Shown here: one piece after another, positions 1 through 5,955 of the stretch
Numbering within the stretch: position 1 is the stretch's first letter
Layout: every line of letters begins with the position of its first letter
NCBI RefSeq assembly: GCF_002933275.1
Contig: NZ_PSSX01000024.1
Span: forward strand, 1 to 50,165
Direction of reading: 5' to 3'
Source of the DNA: Marinobacter maroccanus
GTDB lineage: Bacteria; Pseudomonadota; Gammaproteobacteria; Pseudomonadales; Oleiphilaceae
DNA: 50,165 nt
Notes under the pieces: generated by a model
The model's database searches: none
What the model was told of the DNA's origin: nothing
The model's input: only the letters and a program-made list of their open reading frames with translations
Program-made: the position numbers and the translations under genes

Positions 1-261
1 AAGGCGGTCAAAGGCCGGGCTGTGATGGCCGCTGGCTTCCAGTTCGTGGATCAGGGCGTCGGTGAAGCCGGCTTTGCAGCGGGCCATGTAGTCGCACGGG
101 TAGTCGGTGCGGACTTCCTGCAGGTGGCTTAACTGGTGCAGGAGATTGTCAAAAAGGCCTTCCAGGACCTGGGCAGTGAGCGCAGAGGACGGACGAGGGC
201 CCTGGAAGGCAAAACTGGCCGCGTTGATGGCTTTGCTGATGTCGTGGCGGTGGTATCTCAT
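1..261 (-). CDS. Partial hypothetical protein of the phage early operon
   Basis: The N-terminal 87 codons of a leftward gene that runs off the window edge. It begins MRYHRHDISKAIN and continues with a helical, His- and Cys-containing sequence; I do not recognise a family. The start is well supported: its ATG overlaps the TGA of the preceding gene as ATGA (258-261), so the two are probably translationally coupled. As third gene of a Cox-like/hypothetical/hypothetical cassette it is likely a small phage early protein, with replication genes expected further left. That last point is inference. Confidence 0.6.
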   Translation of the reverse strand, partial: MRYHRHDISKAINAASFAFQGPRPSSALTAQVLEGLFDNLLHQLSHLQEVRTDYPCDYMARCKAGFTDALIHELEASGHHSPAFDRL

Positions 262-725
262 GCGTAGGCCTCCAGGCAGACACCTTTATAGAACTGTCCT
301 GGGGATGCCCCGCAGGCTTTCAGTTGTTCGCGACGCAGTACCACAGAGCGAGGAAGAACACCTTTCACGCTCTGGTAGTAGTTCAGGTAGGCATCGAGGT
401 TGGCGCGGATCTTCAGGGCCCTGGGGTTGTCGATGAACCGGACGACGTCGCCACCAACCGGGGGTTGATCGACCTGGGAAGACACGAAGCGCCAGCCGGC
501 TGCACCGTTGGTGTGATCACCGCCAACGGCCAACCACTGGCGGCCTGATTTGCTGACCGCAACGGTTCCAGGTCTGACCATTCGAGCCGGGCCCAGGCGG
601 TCAGAGGACGCGACGAATTCGGAACCGTTGAAGAAGTAGAAGGTGCAAGAAAGGGTGCGGCCCTTCTCGTTAGCCACACGGATGATGGTCTGGGCTTTTC
701 TGCCGACTCGATTCAGGGGCTTCAT
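258..725 (-). CDS. Hypothetical phage-associated protein, 155 aa
   Basis: Unrecognised protein starting MKPLNRVGRKAQT. The reading frame stays open further upstream, but ATG at 723-725 is preferred because it overlaps the stop of the Cox-like gene as ATGA (722-725), the same arrangement as at its 3' end. The N-terminal half looks like a compact beta domain (residues about 10-75, rich in V, G and aromatics); the C-terminal 60 residues are helical with a YLNYYQSVKGVLPRSVVLRR segment and a Cys pair near the end. No catalytic motif, signal peptide or membrane segment is visible. Position between a Cox-like gene and another small gene indicates a phage early function. Confidence 0.6.
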   Translation of the reverse strand: MKPLNRVGRKAQTIIRVANEKGRTLSCTFYFFNGSEFVASSDRLGPARMVRPGTVAVSKSGRQWLAVGGDHTNGAAGWRFVSSQVDQPPVGGDVVRFIDNPRALKIRANLDAYLNYYQSVKGVLPRSVVLRREQLKACGASPGQFYKGVCLEAYA

Positions 726-1033
726 TGCCAGTCCTCCTGGTCCAGGGCCTGCTGAGACAGGGCGGCAATGTTGACCATGCGCACCCGGCCGATTTTGAGT
801 GAAGGCAGATGTCCTTTTTCGATCTGGCCCCTGACCTGCCCTTCCGTTAAGCCCGTGAGCTGGGCGTAACGGTCCTGGGTCATGACGGGGGTTGCGATCA
901 GAATGATTTGCTTTTGCTCGTCCACTGTTTTGCACTCTGCTACACTGATTTTCACTGTTTGGTGCGCATTAATGGGTGCACCCATATTCGGGTATACACG
1001 TTTTTGTGTATACATATCTAAAGGTATATTCAT
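722..1033 (-). CDS. Cox/excisionase-like phage DNA-binding protein
   Basis: Small leftward protein whose C-terminal half (residues 51-103) carries a winged-helix/MerR-like motif: VMTQDRYAQLTGLTEG followed by a recognition-helix-like segment and KIGRVRMVNI. This resembles the Cox family of P2-like and filamentous phages, which act as excisionase and as repressor of the lysogeny promoter. The start is uncertain. The longest frame begins at 1033, inside an operator half-site and only 15 bp from the divergent repressor gene, so translation may begin lower: ATG at 985-983 and ATG at 883-881 are in frame, neither with a good Shine-Dalgarno sequence. The family call is by pattern only. Confidence 0.6.
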   Translation of the reverse strand: MNIPLDMYTQKRVYPNMGAPINAHQTVKISVAECKTVDEQKQIILIATPVMTQDRYAQLTGLTEGQVRGQIEKGHLPSLKIGRVRMVNIAALSQQALDQEDWQ

Positions 1034-1045
1034 TTTTGTGTACTG
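973..1045. promoter_or_regulatory. Divergent phage switch operators
   Basis: Between the repressor and the Cox-like gene lie a perfect inverted repeat GTATACAC-N6-GTGTATAC (992-1013) and a degenerate copy starting 32 bp further right (1024-1045), about three helical turns away; 16 of 22 positions agree. A separate 12-bp palindrome, TGGGTGCACCCA, lies at 973-984. Such paired dyads between divergent repressor and Cox genes are the expected layout of a lysogeny switch. That the adjacent repressor binds them is inference. Confidence 0.6.
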
Positions 1046-1048
1046 TCA

Positions 1049-1318
1049 ATGGACTTAGCCAGAAAAATTAGAGCAATAAGAGAGGCGGAGACGTCAGGGC
1101 GTCAGGAGTTCTGTGATCTTTTGGGTGTGAACAAAGGCACGCTCACCCGGATCGAGCAGACTGGGCAAGTGCCGAAAGGAGATCTCTTGGAAGAGATCTG
1201 CAGAAAGTGGCCGAAGTACACGCTATGGCTCATGACTGACAAAACTGACGAGTCATGCGGCCAGATTGATCCGCAAACAGAAATCGCTAGGAGAGAAAAC
1301 AGCCTGAAAGCAGGATAG
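1049..1318 (+). CDS. Phage CI/C-type repressor, short HTH protein
   Basis: An 89-residue protein consisting almost entirely of a Cro/CI-type helix-turn-helix: MDLARKIRAIREAE, then GRQEFCDLLGVNKGTLTRIE (residues 17-36) as the HTH core. The following WPKYTLWLMTDKTDE segment is familiar from short repressors of filamentous and P2-like prophages. There is no peptidase domain, so it would not respond to RecA by self-cleavage. The ATG is only 15 bp from the longest divergent frame and has no Shine-Dalgarno sequence upstream, so the mRNA may have a very short leader. It probably controls itself and the leftward early operon through the dyads at 992-1045. Confidence 0.75.
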   Translation: MDLARKIRAIREAETSGRQEFCDLLGVNKGTLTRIEQTGQVPKGDLLEEICRKWPKYTLWLMTDKTDESCGQIDPQTEIARRENSLKAG

Positions 1319-1495
1319 GTTTCAGCCTGGCGGCAAGAATCGCCAGTTCCTGGTATGGAGACCGACGAGGGGAACGACAAGAACAAAAGGGCTGGCCGTC
1401 GTAGTGTGTGGTGGCGGCTTCAGGCTGGAGCTTTTTATCTTGACTCCGTTAGTGCTTGAGAGACAAAAAGGAAATCCTAATTACATGGAAAAACA

Positions 1496-2746
1496 ATGGC
1501 TTCGGATAGAATAGTTAGAGTCTCAGGAGGATTAATTACTCCTAACACCGCGTATGATGTGTATAGAGCAACGAATAGACCCGATCCGGACGTCAGCCCG
1601 GAGTCATACTTGCTTCCACCAAAGTCGAACGACTTATGGGAAAATGCGAAGAAAGATGCTGAAAACGAAACAATCCATATCTTGTATATTGTTCTTTTTA
1701 TAGCAGTTATATTTTTCTGCTTACCTTTTATAGTTACAAAAGATTTGGCTTCCTCATCAGTTTCAGATTGGTCTTTAGTTATATTAACAGGATTTCTTGG
1801 AATAGCCGCTATTCTGTCTTATCGCCAAAATGAAAAGCAAAAACAAAAAGAAAATGATTACGAACACTTCAATCAATTCATGGACTTGGCAAACTCTGCG
1901 CTAGAAATACTTTATGGCATCGAGCCGATGAGTTTTTCAGGAGAGGATCCAGAAAACACGATAAAGAAATGGGACCTTTGTGCACAAAAAATATCGGCAG
2001 CCAACCGCCAACTATTATCAATAGAAAGCGTAGCAGTTTGCTCGAGAATAAAAACTGAGCTTCAAGAATTTCGGGAACTGTTCCGGCACTACTTAAGCAG
2101 GAAGAAGCTCTCATACTTTGTCCACCTAGATATATTTTTACCTTATATAATTGCCTACTCCTCCAATACATGGAATATAGAAGATGATGATTACGTTCTT
2201 TTTATGATTGAGCACATCGCTGGAAACTCCATCTACAGCGATGAATTAATGGAGGAATTTGTAGCCGATTTTAACAGGATATCTGAGCTTGGCTATCTTG
2301 GGGAAATTGAGTTAGAAGATATACTATTTTCATACGCCCAGACAAAGGAGCGAATTTACAAAGAGCATTTCTCAATGCCAGAAGAGCAAAGATTCAAAAA
2401 GCCAGTATTGAGCCCCTGCCCAAGCAAACATTCAATAAATACCATTGCTGATTTTTGCACAAACTTAAGCAAAAAAAGTTACTCGTATGACCAGGTTGCA
2501 TCTTTCATTAGAGGGAATATGAAAAACACGAAATGGACTAACTTTGAGGCCCTTTATATACAACTAAACGAATTTTTCCGCTTAAAAGATGGCGGAATCC
2601 AATCGAAGAAATATCCCCAAATAAAGCAAGATTGGAAATCAAGACCAGGGCCAACTCGGATAAGGGTAAGCAGCCCACCTGAAATATCCTTTGACTATCT
2701 ATTCAATATCTCTCAGATAATAAAAAACTCGAGAAAAAAACAATAA
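1496..2746 (+). CDS. Unknown AT-rich membrane protein, 416 aa
   Basis: Not recognised. About 55 soluble residues are followed by two hydrophobic segments (about residues 61-81 and 91-109) separated by a short loop, then a charged KQKQKEND stretch and about 300 cytosolic residues that look mainly helical. A two-helix anchor with a long cytosolic domain is seen in some phage-exclusion and abortive-infection proteins; that is analogy only. The gene is far more AT-rich than anything else in the window. ATG at 1496 has GGAA five bases upstream; an ATG at 1485, closer to AAGGAAA (1468-1474), opens only a nine-codon frame. It stands alone between the repressor and a convergent toxin-antitoxin pair, a typical cargo-gene slot. 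Confidence 0.7.
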   Translation: MASDRIVRVSGGLITPNTAYDVYRATNRPDPDVSPESYLLPPKSNDLWENAKKDAENETIHILYIVLFIAVIFFCLPFIVTKDLASSSVSDWSLVILTGFLGIAAILSYRQNEKQKQKENDYEHFNQFMDLANSALEILYGIEPMSFSGEDPENTIKKWDLCAQKISAANRQLLSIESVAVCSRIKTELQEFRELFRHYLSRKKLSYFVHLDIFLPYIIAYSSNTWNIEDDDYVLFMIEHIAGNSIYSDELMEEFVADFNRISELGYLGEIELEDILFSYAQTKERIYKEHFSMPEEQRFKKPVLSPCPSKHSINTIADFCTNLSKKSYSYDQVASFIRGNMKNTKWTNFEALYIQLNEFFRLKDGGIQSKKYPQIKQDWKSRPGPTRIRVSSPPEISFDYLFNISQIIKNSRKKQ

Positions 2747-2789
2747 AAATAAAGTAGCAGCATCGGGTTCAATTACCGCATTCCCATTG

Positions 2790-2818
2790 GCGCCTCTGAG
2801 GGGTTAACTCAAAGGCGC
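2790..2818. terminator. Hairpin between convergent genes
   Basis: Stem GCGCCT-c-TGAG (2790-2800) pairs with CTCA-a-AGGCGC (2808-2818) around a 7-nt loop. It lies between the rightward membrane-protein gene and the leftward toxin-antitoxin pair, so it could stop transcripts from both sides. It lacks a strong U-tract, hence moderate confidence. Confidence 0.45.
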
Positions 2819-2850
2819 GAAAGGACAACCTATTTCAAAGCTCGGCAAGA

Positions 2851-3198
2851 TTAACCGTAGGCCCTTTTCCCTTCGCCGTTATCAGGATCATGGTGCTCGT
2901 CGTCGTCCAGGGACCGCATATCAGCCGATTTCTCACGCAAGATGCGTCGTTTTTCTGAATCGGCAAAGCGCTTAAGCACCTGGCGAATCAGAGGCTGATA
3001 ACCGATACCGTTGATCTCCGCGATCATCTTGAAGTCTTCAATCAATGACTTCTGCAGTCGAATAGAAATCGGCTGCAGCCCCGCGGCTTCGTTCAATGCG
3101 GCGTCATCTACGTTCTTTGAAACGCGAACGAACTCTTCTTCCCGGCCCAGGGAACCGTCATCCCAGGCTTCCGGGGTACCTACAATTTTCTTTCCCAT
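2851..3198 (-). CDS. CopG/BrnA-like antitoxin
   Basis: A 115-residue protein with a ribbon-helix-helix-like core around residues 45-85: a short beta segment ISIRLQKSLIEDFK followed by two helices ending QPLIRQVLKRFADSEKRR. The tail is very acidic (DDDEHHDPDNGEG). That is the usual makeup of a CopG/BrnA-type antitoxin, DNA-binding domain plus a flexible toxin-neutralising part. Here the DNA-binding core is central, with an N-terminal 40-residue acidic extension. GGGGAG lies about nine bases before the ATG at 3198. It is second in a two-gene unit, 57 nt after the putative toxin, matching brnTA order. Confidence 0.65.
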   Translation of the reverse strand: MGKKIVGTPEAWDDGSLGREEEFVRVSKNVDDAALNEAAGLQPISIRLQKSLIEDFKMIAEINGIGYQPLIRQVLKRFADSEKRRILREKSADMRSLDDDEHHDPDNGEGKRAYG

Positions 3199-3255
3199 GA
3201 TGCGTGCTCCCCGTCGCTGTCGTTCTCATGTTTCTTTCTCTGCGACTTGTCTCAA

Positions 3256-3540
3256 TTAAAATGCGTACTTGGTATAGATAGCTTCTTCTTTTGGGTTCGG
3301 ACCATAGGAAGTTTTCAGCAGTATGTCGCCATTCTTGAGGATGAAAACCACCTTCAGGCGGCGACCGTAGTCAGTTTCTGCAATGAACCACTGGGTAGGA
3401 GGATCTGTCTTATGGTCCTCCCTGGTATCTTCCAGTAGGCCACCTTCACGGTTCGCAAAACACTGCTGAACCTCTTCCAGGCTGACACCGTGCTTTTCGG
3501 CCAGTTTCTGCTTCACCGCAGATGAACATTTCAGCGCCAT
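3256..3540 (-). CDS. BrnT-like toxin (small RNase-fold protein)
   Basis: A 94-residue protein. The core KLAEKHGVSLEEVQQCF, then WFIAETDYGRRLKVVFILKN, resembles BrnT/RelE-like toxins and a group of short proteins often mislabelled ADP-ribosyl-dinitrogen-reductase hydrolase. The frame extends 17 codons upstream, but ATG at 3540 is chosen because GAGGAA lies six bases before it. The upstream extension would also run into the GTATATAC operator boxes. It is promoter-proximal, with a CopG-type gene behind it, as in brnTA loci. Toxicity and RNA cleavage are inferred from family and context; a close variant with another target is possible. Confidence 0.6.
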   Translation of the reverse strand: MALKCSSAVKQKLAEKHGVSLEEVQQCFANREGGLLEDTREDHKTDPPTQWFIAETDYGRRLKVVFILKNGDILLKTSYGPNPKEEAIYTKYAF

Positions 3541-3559
3541 CGTATTCCTCAAGCCTTTT

Positions 3560-3578
3560 GTATATACAAAGTATATAC
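3560..3578. promoter_or_regulatory. Double GTATATAC operator of the BrnT-like/CopG pair
   Basis: Two copies of the self-complementary octamer GTATATAC, at 3560-3567 and 3571-3578, begin 20 bp upstream of the toxin start. They probably overlap the promoter and serve for autoregulation by the antitoxin or the complex. The same octamer pair precedes vapBC. Confidence 0.5.
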
Positions 3579-3633
3579 GCCGACAGATCACTATTCAACG
3601 GCATTGGTGTGTCAACGAAGTGACAACAGGGAA

Positions 3634-3704
3634 GCGGTTTTGTGTGGTGGTCTGTGGATCTGAACTTCGATAACTGTCTGTTTTTCTGACTATTGTGGTT
3701 TTCT
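3634..3704 (+). repeat. Degenerate direct repeat, copy A
   Basis: About 70 bp matching 5752-5823 at roughly three quarters of positions, with shared blocks such as TGGTGGT, CTGAACTTC, TAACTG and TGTGGTTT. It is followed at 3729-3749 by CAAGG...AATCCCC, which resembles the anticodon-arm part of the tRNA-Phe fragment that follows copy B. It may be the worn right end of an earlier integrated element. Confidence 0.5.
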
Positions 3705-3808
3705 GTGGTACTACGAAAACCCGCCCCAAGGCTCTCATAATCCCCTGCTAAATTGAGTCCCTAATGGCTCTCCTACCTCATTAGGCAGTTCACACTTCCA
3801 AACAGTTT

Positions 3809-3825
3809 GTATATACTGTATATAC
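3809..3825. promoter_or_regulatory. Double GTATATAC operator of vapBC
   Basis: GTATATAC at 3809-3816 and again at 3818-3825, 31 bp before the vapB start. AbrB-fold VapB antitoxins are known to bind TATAC-type dyads at their own promoters, so this is the likely autoregulatory site. A weak -10 overlap is possible. Confidence 0.6.
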
Positions 3826-3855
3826 ATTGGTAAAGATAATCGCAGAGGTGGCAAC

Positions 3856-4086
3856 ATGGCAACCACAAGAATCTTCAAGTCCGGCAACTCCTGGGCTGTG
3901 CGCATTCCAGCAGATATGGCCTACGACCGCACCGATGTAGAACTAACGGTCGAACGTGTCGGCGACGAAATCCGTATTCGGCCAGCACGTCGGTTGACTG
4001 GGCTCGCCGACAAGTTCCACGGCTTTTCAGCTGATTTCATGGAAGATCGGGAAGGCGAGGAAGACCAGGAGCGTGATGGGCTATGA
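3856..4086 (+). CDS. vapB: VapB antitoxin, AbrB/SpoVT fold
   Basis: A 76-residue antitoxin. The N-terminal half is a swapped-hairpin AbrB domain (FKSGNSWAVRIPADMAY, then a VERVGDEIRIRP strand); the C-terminal half, rich in acidic residues and containing LADKFHGFSADFM, is the part expected to plug the toxin active site. AGAGGTGGCAAC before the ATG gives a good ribosome site. Its stop overlaps the vapC start as ATGA (4083-4086), typical of coupled toxin-antitoxin genes. With VapC it should bind the GTATATAC pair just upstream. Confidence 0.9.
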   Translation: MATTRIFKSGNSWAVRIPADMAYDRTDVELTVERVGDEIRIRPARRLTGLADKFHGFSADFMEDREGEEDQERDGL

Positions 4087-4487
4087 AGTACCTGCTGGAC
4101 ACGAATATCTGTATTTACCTTATGAAGCATGAAGTTCCAGGGGCAAAAGAGCGGTTTGAACAGTGCTTCTATGGCGATGTAGCTATCTCTGCCATTACCT
4201 TGGCAGAGCTACAGTATGGTATTGAATGCAAGCCAGAGAACCGGGAGCAGAACAAGAAGGCCTTGGAGCGCCTACGGGCAGATCTGGTAGTTGCACCTTT
4301 CGATGACGATGCAGCGATTGCCTATGGCCGTCTGAGGGCCGGCATTCCCCAGGATCAACGCCGCAAGGACGCACTGGACAAACTGATAGCGAGTCATGCG
4401 GTCGCTCTGGGCGCGGTTCTGGTTACCAACAACGAGGATGACTTTACCCGTTACCCAGGCGTGGCAATTGAGAACTGGACCCGTTAG
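4083..4487 (+). CDS. vapC: VapC toxin, PIN-domain endoribonuclease
   Basis: A 134-residue single PIN domain. The acidic metal-binding set is in place: D6 in MKYLLDTN, E42 in ITLAELQYG, D99 in ALDKLIASHA and the TNNEDDF region (N116, D119/D120). Members of the family cleave structured RNAs such as initiator tRNA or the 23S sarcin-ricin loop; the target cannot be told from sequence. Full length and intact, so presumably active, held in check by the overlapping vapB. It sits in the accessory island and may help stabilise it; that role is inference. Confidence 0.9.
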   Translation: MKYLLDTNICIYLMKHEVPGAKERFEQCFYGDVAISAITLAELQYGIECKPENREQNKKALERLRADLVVAPFDDDAAIAYGRLRAGIPQDQRRKDALDKLIASHAVALGAVLVTNNEDDFTRYPGVAIENWTR

Positions 4488-4597
4488 AAAGGCGGCTGGG
4501 AAAGGTGCCAACGAAGCATCCAGACCTTGTGCTTTTGTGTGGCGCCTTGAAAGTTTGCGGCATCAGGCTCAATTCCCGCAGATTCGAAATATCAGCT

Positions 4598-4627
4598 AAG
4601 AGAGAGCCCCATTCAAGGGACTCTCTT
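4598..4627 (+). terminator. Possible terminator after vapC
   Basis: Imperfect hairpin AAGAGAG...CCC (4598-4610) with GGG-a-CTCTCTT (4617-4627), between vapC and the convergent PEP-CTERM gene. The trailing U-run is short, so termination is only possible, not certain. Confidence 0.4.
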
Positions 4628-4649
4628 TACAGGTATAGTTGCAAATAGA

Positions 4650-5351
4650 CTATTGCTCCTTATCTTTACGTCGCCTAACGGTCACCAGTCCGCCGAGGCC
4701 AAGCGCCAGTAAAGCTAACGTTCCGGGCTCTGGAACTTGTGTAGCCTGACGGAATGCCACCTCACCTATTGCACAGGAATCGAAATCACCGGGTTGCTGC
4801 GGGCATCGACTCATATCCAGTCTGACATACTGGAGGAGCGCAGCCCCGATGCCGAAAACATCAGCACTATAGTCGTATGGATGAGTGGGATGATCGGTCG
4901 GAGTCAGCCCCCCTGAGAGCAGCGAAAAGTTTACACCGTCCGAGGAACCATAAAGATCCAGTAGACCAATCCCTGCAGCCTCTTCATTCCAGAGCGCCAA
5001 TGCATCTATGCTGTAAACAGCCCCCAAGTCATAGGTTACGCTCGCCGTATTGGAGCCTGAGTTACTAAACCACTCATTGCTGGCGAAGGTGGATGTATGT
5101 AATGGGTTTGTGCCTATGTATGTGTCGAAATCCGTTACACCACTGGTATAACCACTCAGAAGTCCCGACTGATCAAACGTATCCTGAAGGGAACCAAACC
5201 CGGGGCCACTACTGTTAATGGTTCCACCAACAGCGCTAAGAATGGCCCCCGCATTAGCTGCACCTGTAAAGGCCACCATCAAGCTACCACCTAGAACGAT
5301 ACTTTTAGCCAGATTCAGACTTCCTTTCTTTTTCATGTCATGCTGTTTCAT
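4650..5351 (-). CDS. PEP-CTERM sorted exported protein with discoidin-like domain
   Basis: A 233-residue secreted protein. It has an N-terminal signal peptide (hydrophobic run ending ANA near residue 34) and a beta-rich body with SVTYDLGAVYSIDALALWNE and YVRLDMS, the style of an F5/8 type C (discoidin) carbohydrate-binding domain. The C-terminal sorting signal is VPEPGTLALLALGLGG plus RRRKDKEQ: PEP motif, helix, basic tail. Such proteins are cut and anchored by an exosortase; none is encoded in this window. ATG at 5351 is preferred over one eight codons upstream because GGGAGAG lies just before it. The gene is inside the island. Confidence 0.85.
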   Translation of the reverse strand: MKQHDMKKKGSLNLAKSIVLGGSLMVAFTGAANAGAILSAVGGTINSSGPGFGSLQDTFDQSGLLSGYTSGVTDFDTYIGTNPLHTSTFASNEWFSNSGSNTASVTYDLGAVYSIDALALWNEEAAGIGLLDLYGSSDGVNFSLLSGGLTPTDHPTHPYDYSADVFGIGAALLQYVRLDMSRCPQQPGDFDSCAIGEVAFRQATQVPEPGTLALLALGLGGLVTVRRRKDKEQ

Positions 5352-5751
5352 GTCGCTCTCCCTATTTCTGCCCAATCGCGAGCATCAAGGGATTTTTTTG
5401 CATAAAACAAGCCAGCCAAATAGTTCTTATCGAAAATCTATAATTTACTCATCTATCTACATCCTCAAAGCAGAGCTGCCCCTGGAAAGTGTTTATTATC
5501 TCGACACACAACTTGCATCATAAAGCATGCAAAGGGTCGTGTTAGCGAGCGGAATACATCTATCTCTGAGAGAATTGAACGCGATATTTAGCTCTATCTT
5601 TGTTCCACAAAAGACAGCCCGATGAGCCGCTCCTCAGCCCTACCAAAGCTCTTCCTTTTTACCCACTCGGCCTGAAAAACGATTAAGAAGCTTTCCGTGA
5701 CTTTTTGGAGTGTTACAACAAGATGGATGTCCTCAGAGTGTCCACCTAATT
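5352..5751. other. Non-coding stretch left of the attachment region
   Basis: Four hundred bases with no supportable gene and no clear hairpin. It holds the PEP-CTERM promoter region on the minus strand and otherwise shows only short open frames without ribosome sites. Confidence 0.6.
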
Positions 5752-5823
5752 GCGCTTTTCAGTGGTGGTGTGTGGGCCTGAACTTCAGTAACTGCCTGAT
5801 TGTGCAGCCATGTGGTTTATTGA
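5752..5823 (+). repeat. Degenerate direct repeat, copy B
   Basis: Second copy of the ~70-bp repeat seen at 3634-3704. It ends 13 bp before the tRNA-Phe fragment, so it is probably the terminal sequence of the integrated element next to its attachment core, where integrase arm sites usually lie. Confidence 0.5.
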
Positions 5824-5836
5824 GCAGGTGCCGCAA

Positions 5837-5884
5837 GGATTGAAAATCCCCGTGTCGGTGGTTCGATTCCGCCTCCGGGCACCA
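5837..5884 (+). other. tRNA-Phe 3' fragment, right attachment site of the island
   Basis: Forty-eight bases matching the 3' half of a tRNA-Phe(GAA): GGATTGAAAATCCCC (anticodon arm, anticodon GAA), a variable loop GTGTC, the T arm GGTGG-TTCGATT-CCGCC, and TCCGGGC-ACCA. The D arm and the GCCCGGA acceptor strand are missing, and the 5' side of the anticodon stem is AAGGA instead of GGGGA, so homology stops inside that stem. It is not a functional tRNA. A complete tRNA-Phe should lie left of the window at the island's other end. Confidence 0.85.
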
Positions 5885-5896
5885 TTAAGAATTCAG

Positions 5897-5923
5897 ACAA
5901 AACCCGCCTTGTGCGGGTTTTGT
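5897..5923 (+). terminator. Displaced terminator of tRNA-Phe
   Basis: Perfect 11-bp stem ACAAAACCCGC (5897-5907) with GCGGGTTTTGT (5913-5923), loop CTTGT, followed by TGTTTC. It lies 12 bases after the CCA end, the usual place for a tRNA gene terminator, which supports the view that the original tRNA-Phe locus was split here. Confidence 0.8.
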
Positions 5924-5955
5924 TGTTTCTGGTGGCCACCTACTAGCATCCATGC

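Noticed and set aside
258..935. Longer version (225 codons) of the 155-residue phage gene
   Set aside because: The extra part overlaps the Cox-like gene in another frame; the ATGA overlap at 722-725 marks the true start.
3729..3760. Possible second tRNA relic at the end of repeat copy A
   Set aside because: Only CAAGG and AATCCCC match; no T arm or CCA end, so not called as a tRNA fragment by itself.
2761..4580. Short repeat CATCrGGyTCAATTmCCGCA at 2761-2780 and 4561-4580
   Set aside because: 17 of 20 bases agree and both follow a gene end, and the motif faintly resembles a T arm, but it is too short to interpret; integron attC sites were considered and the needed core sites are absent.
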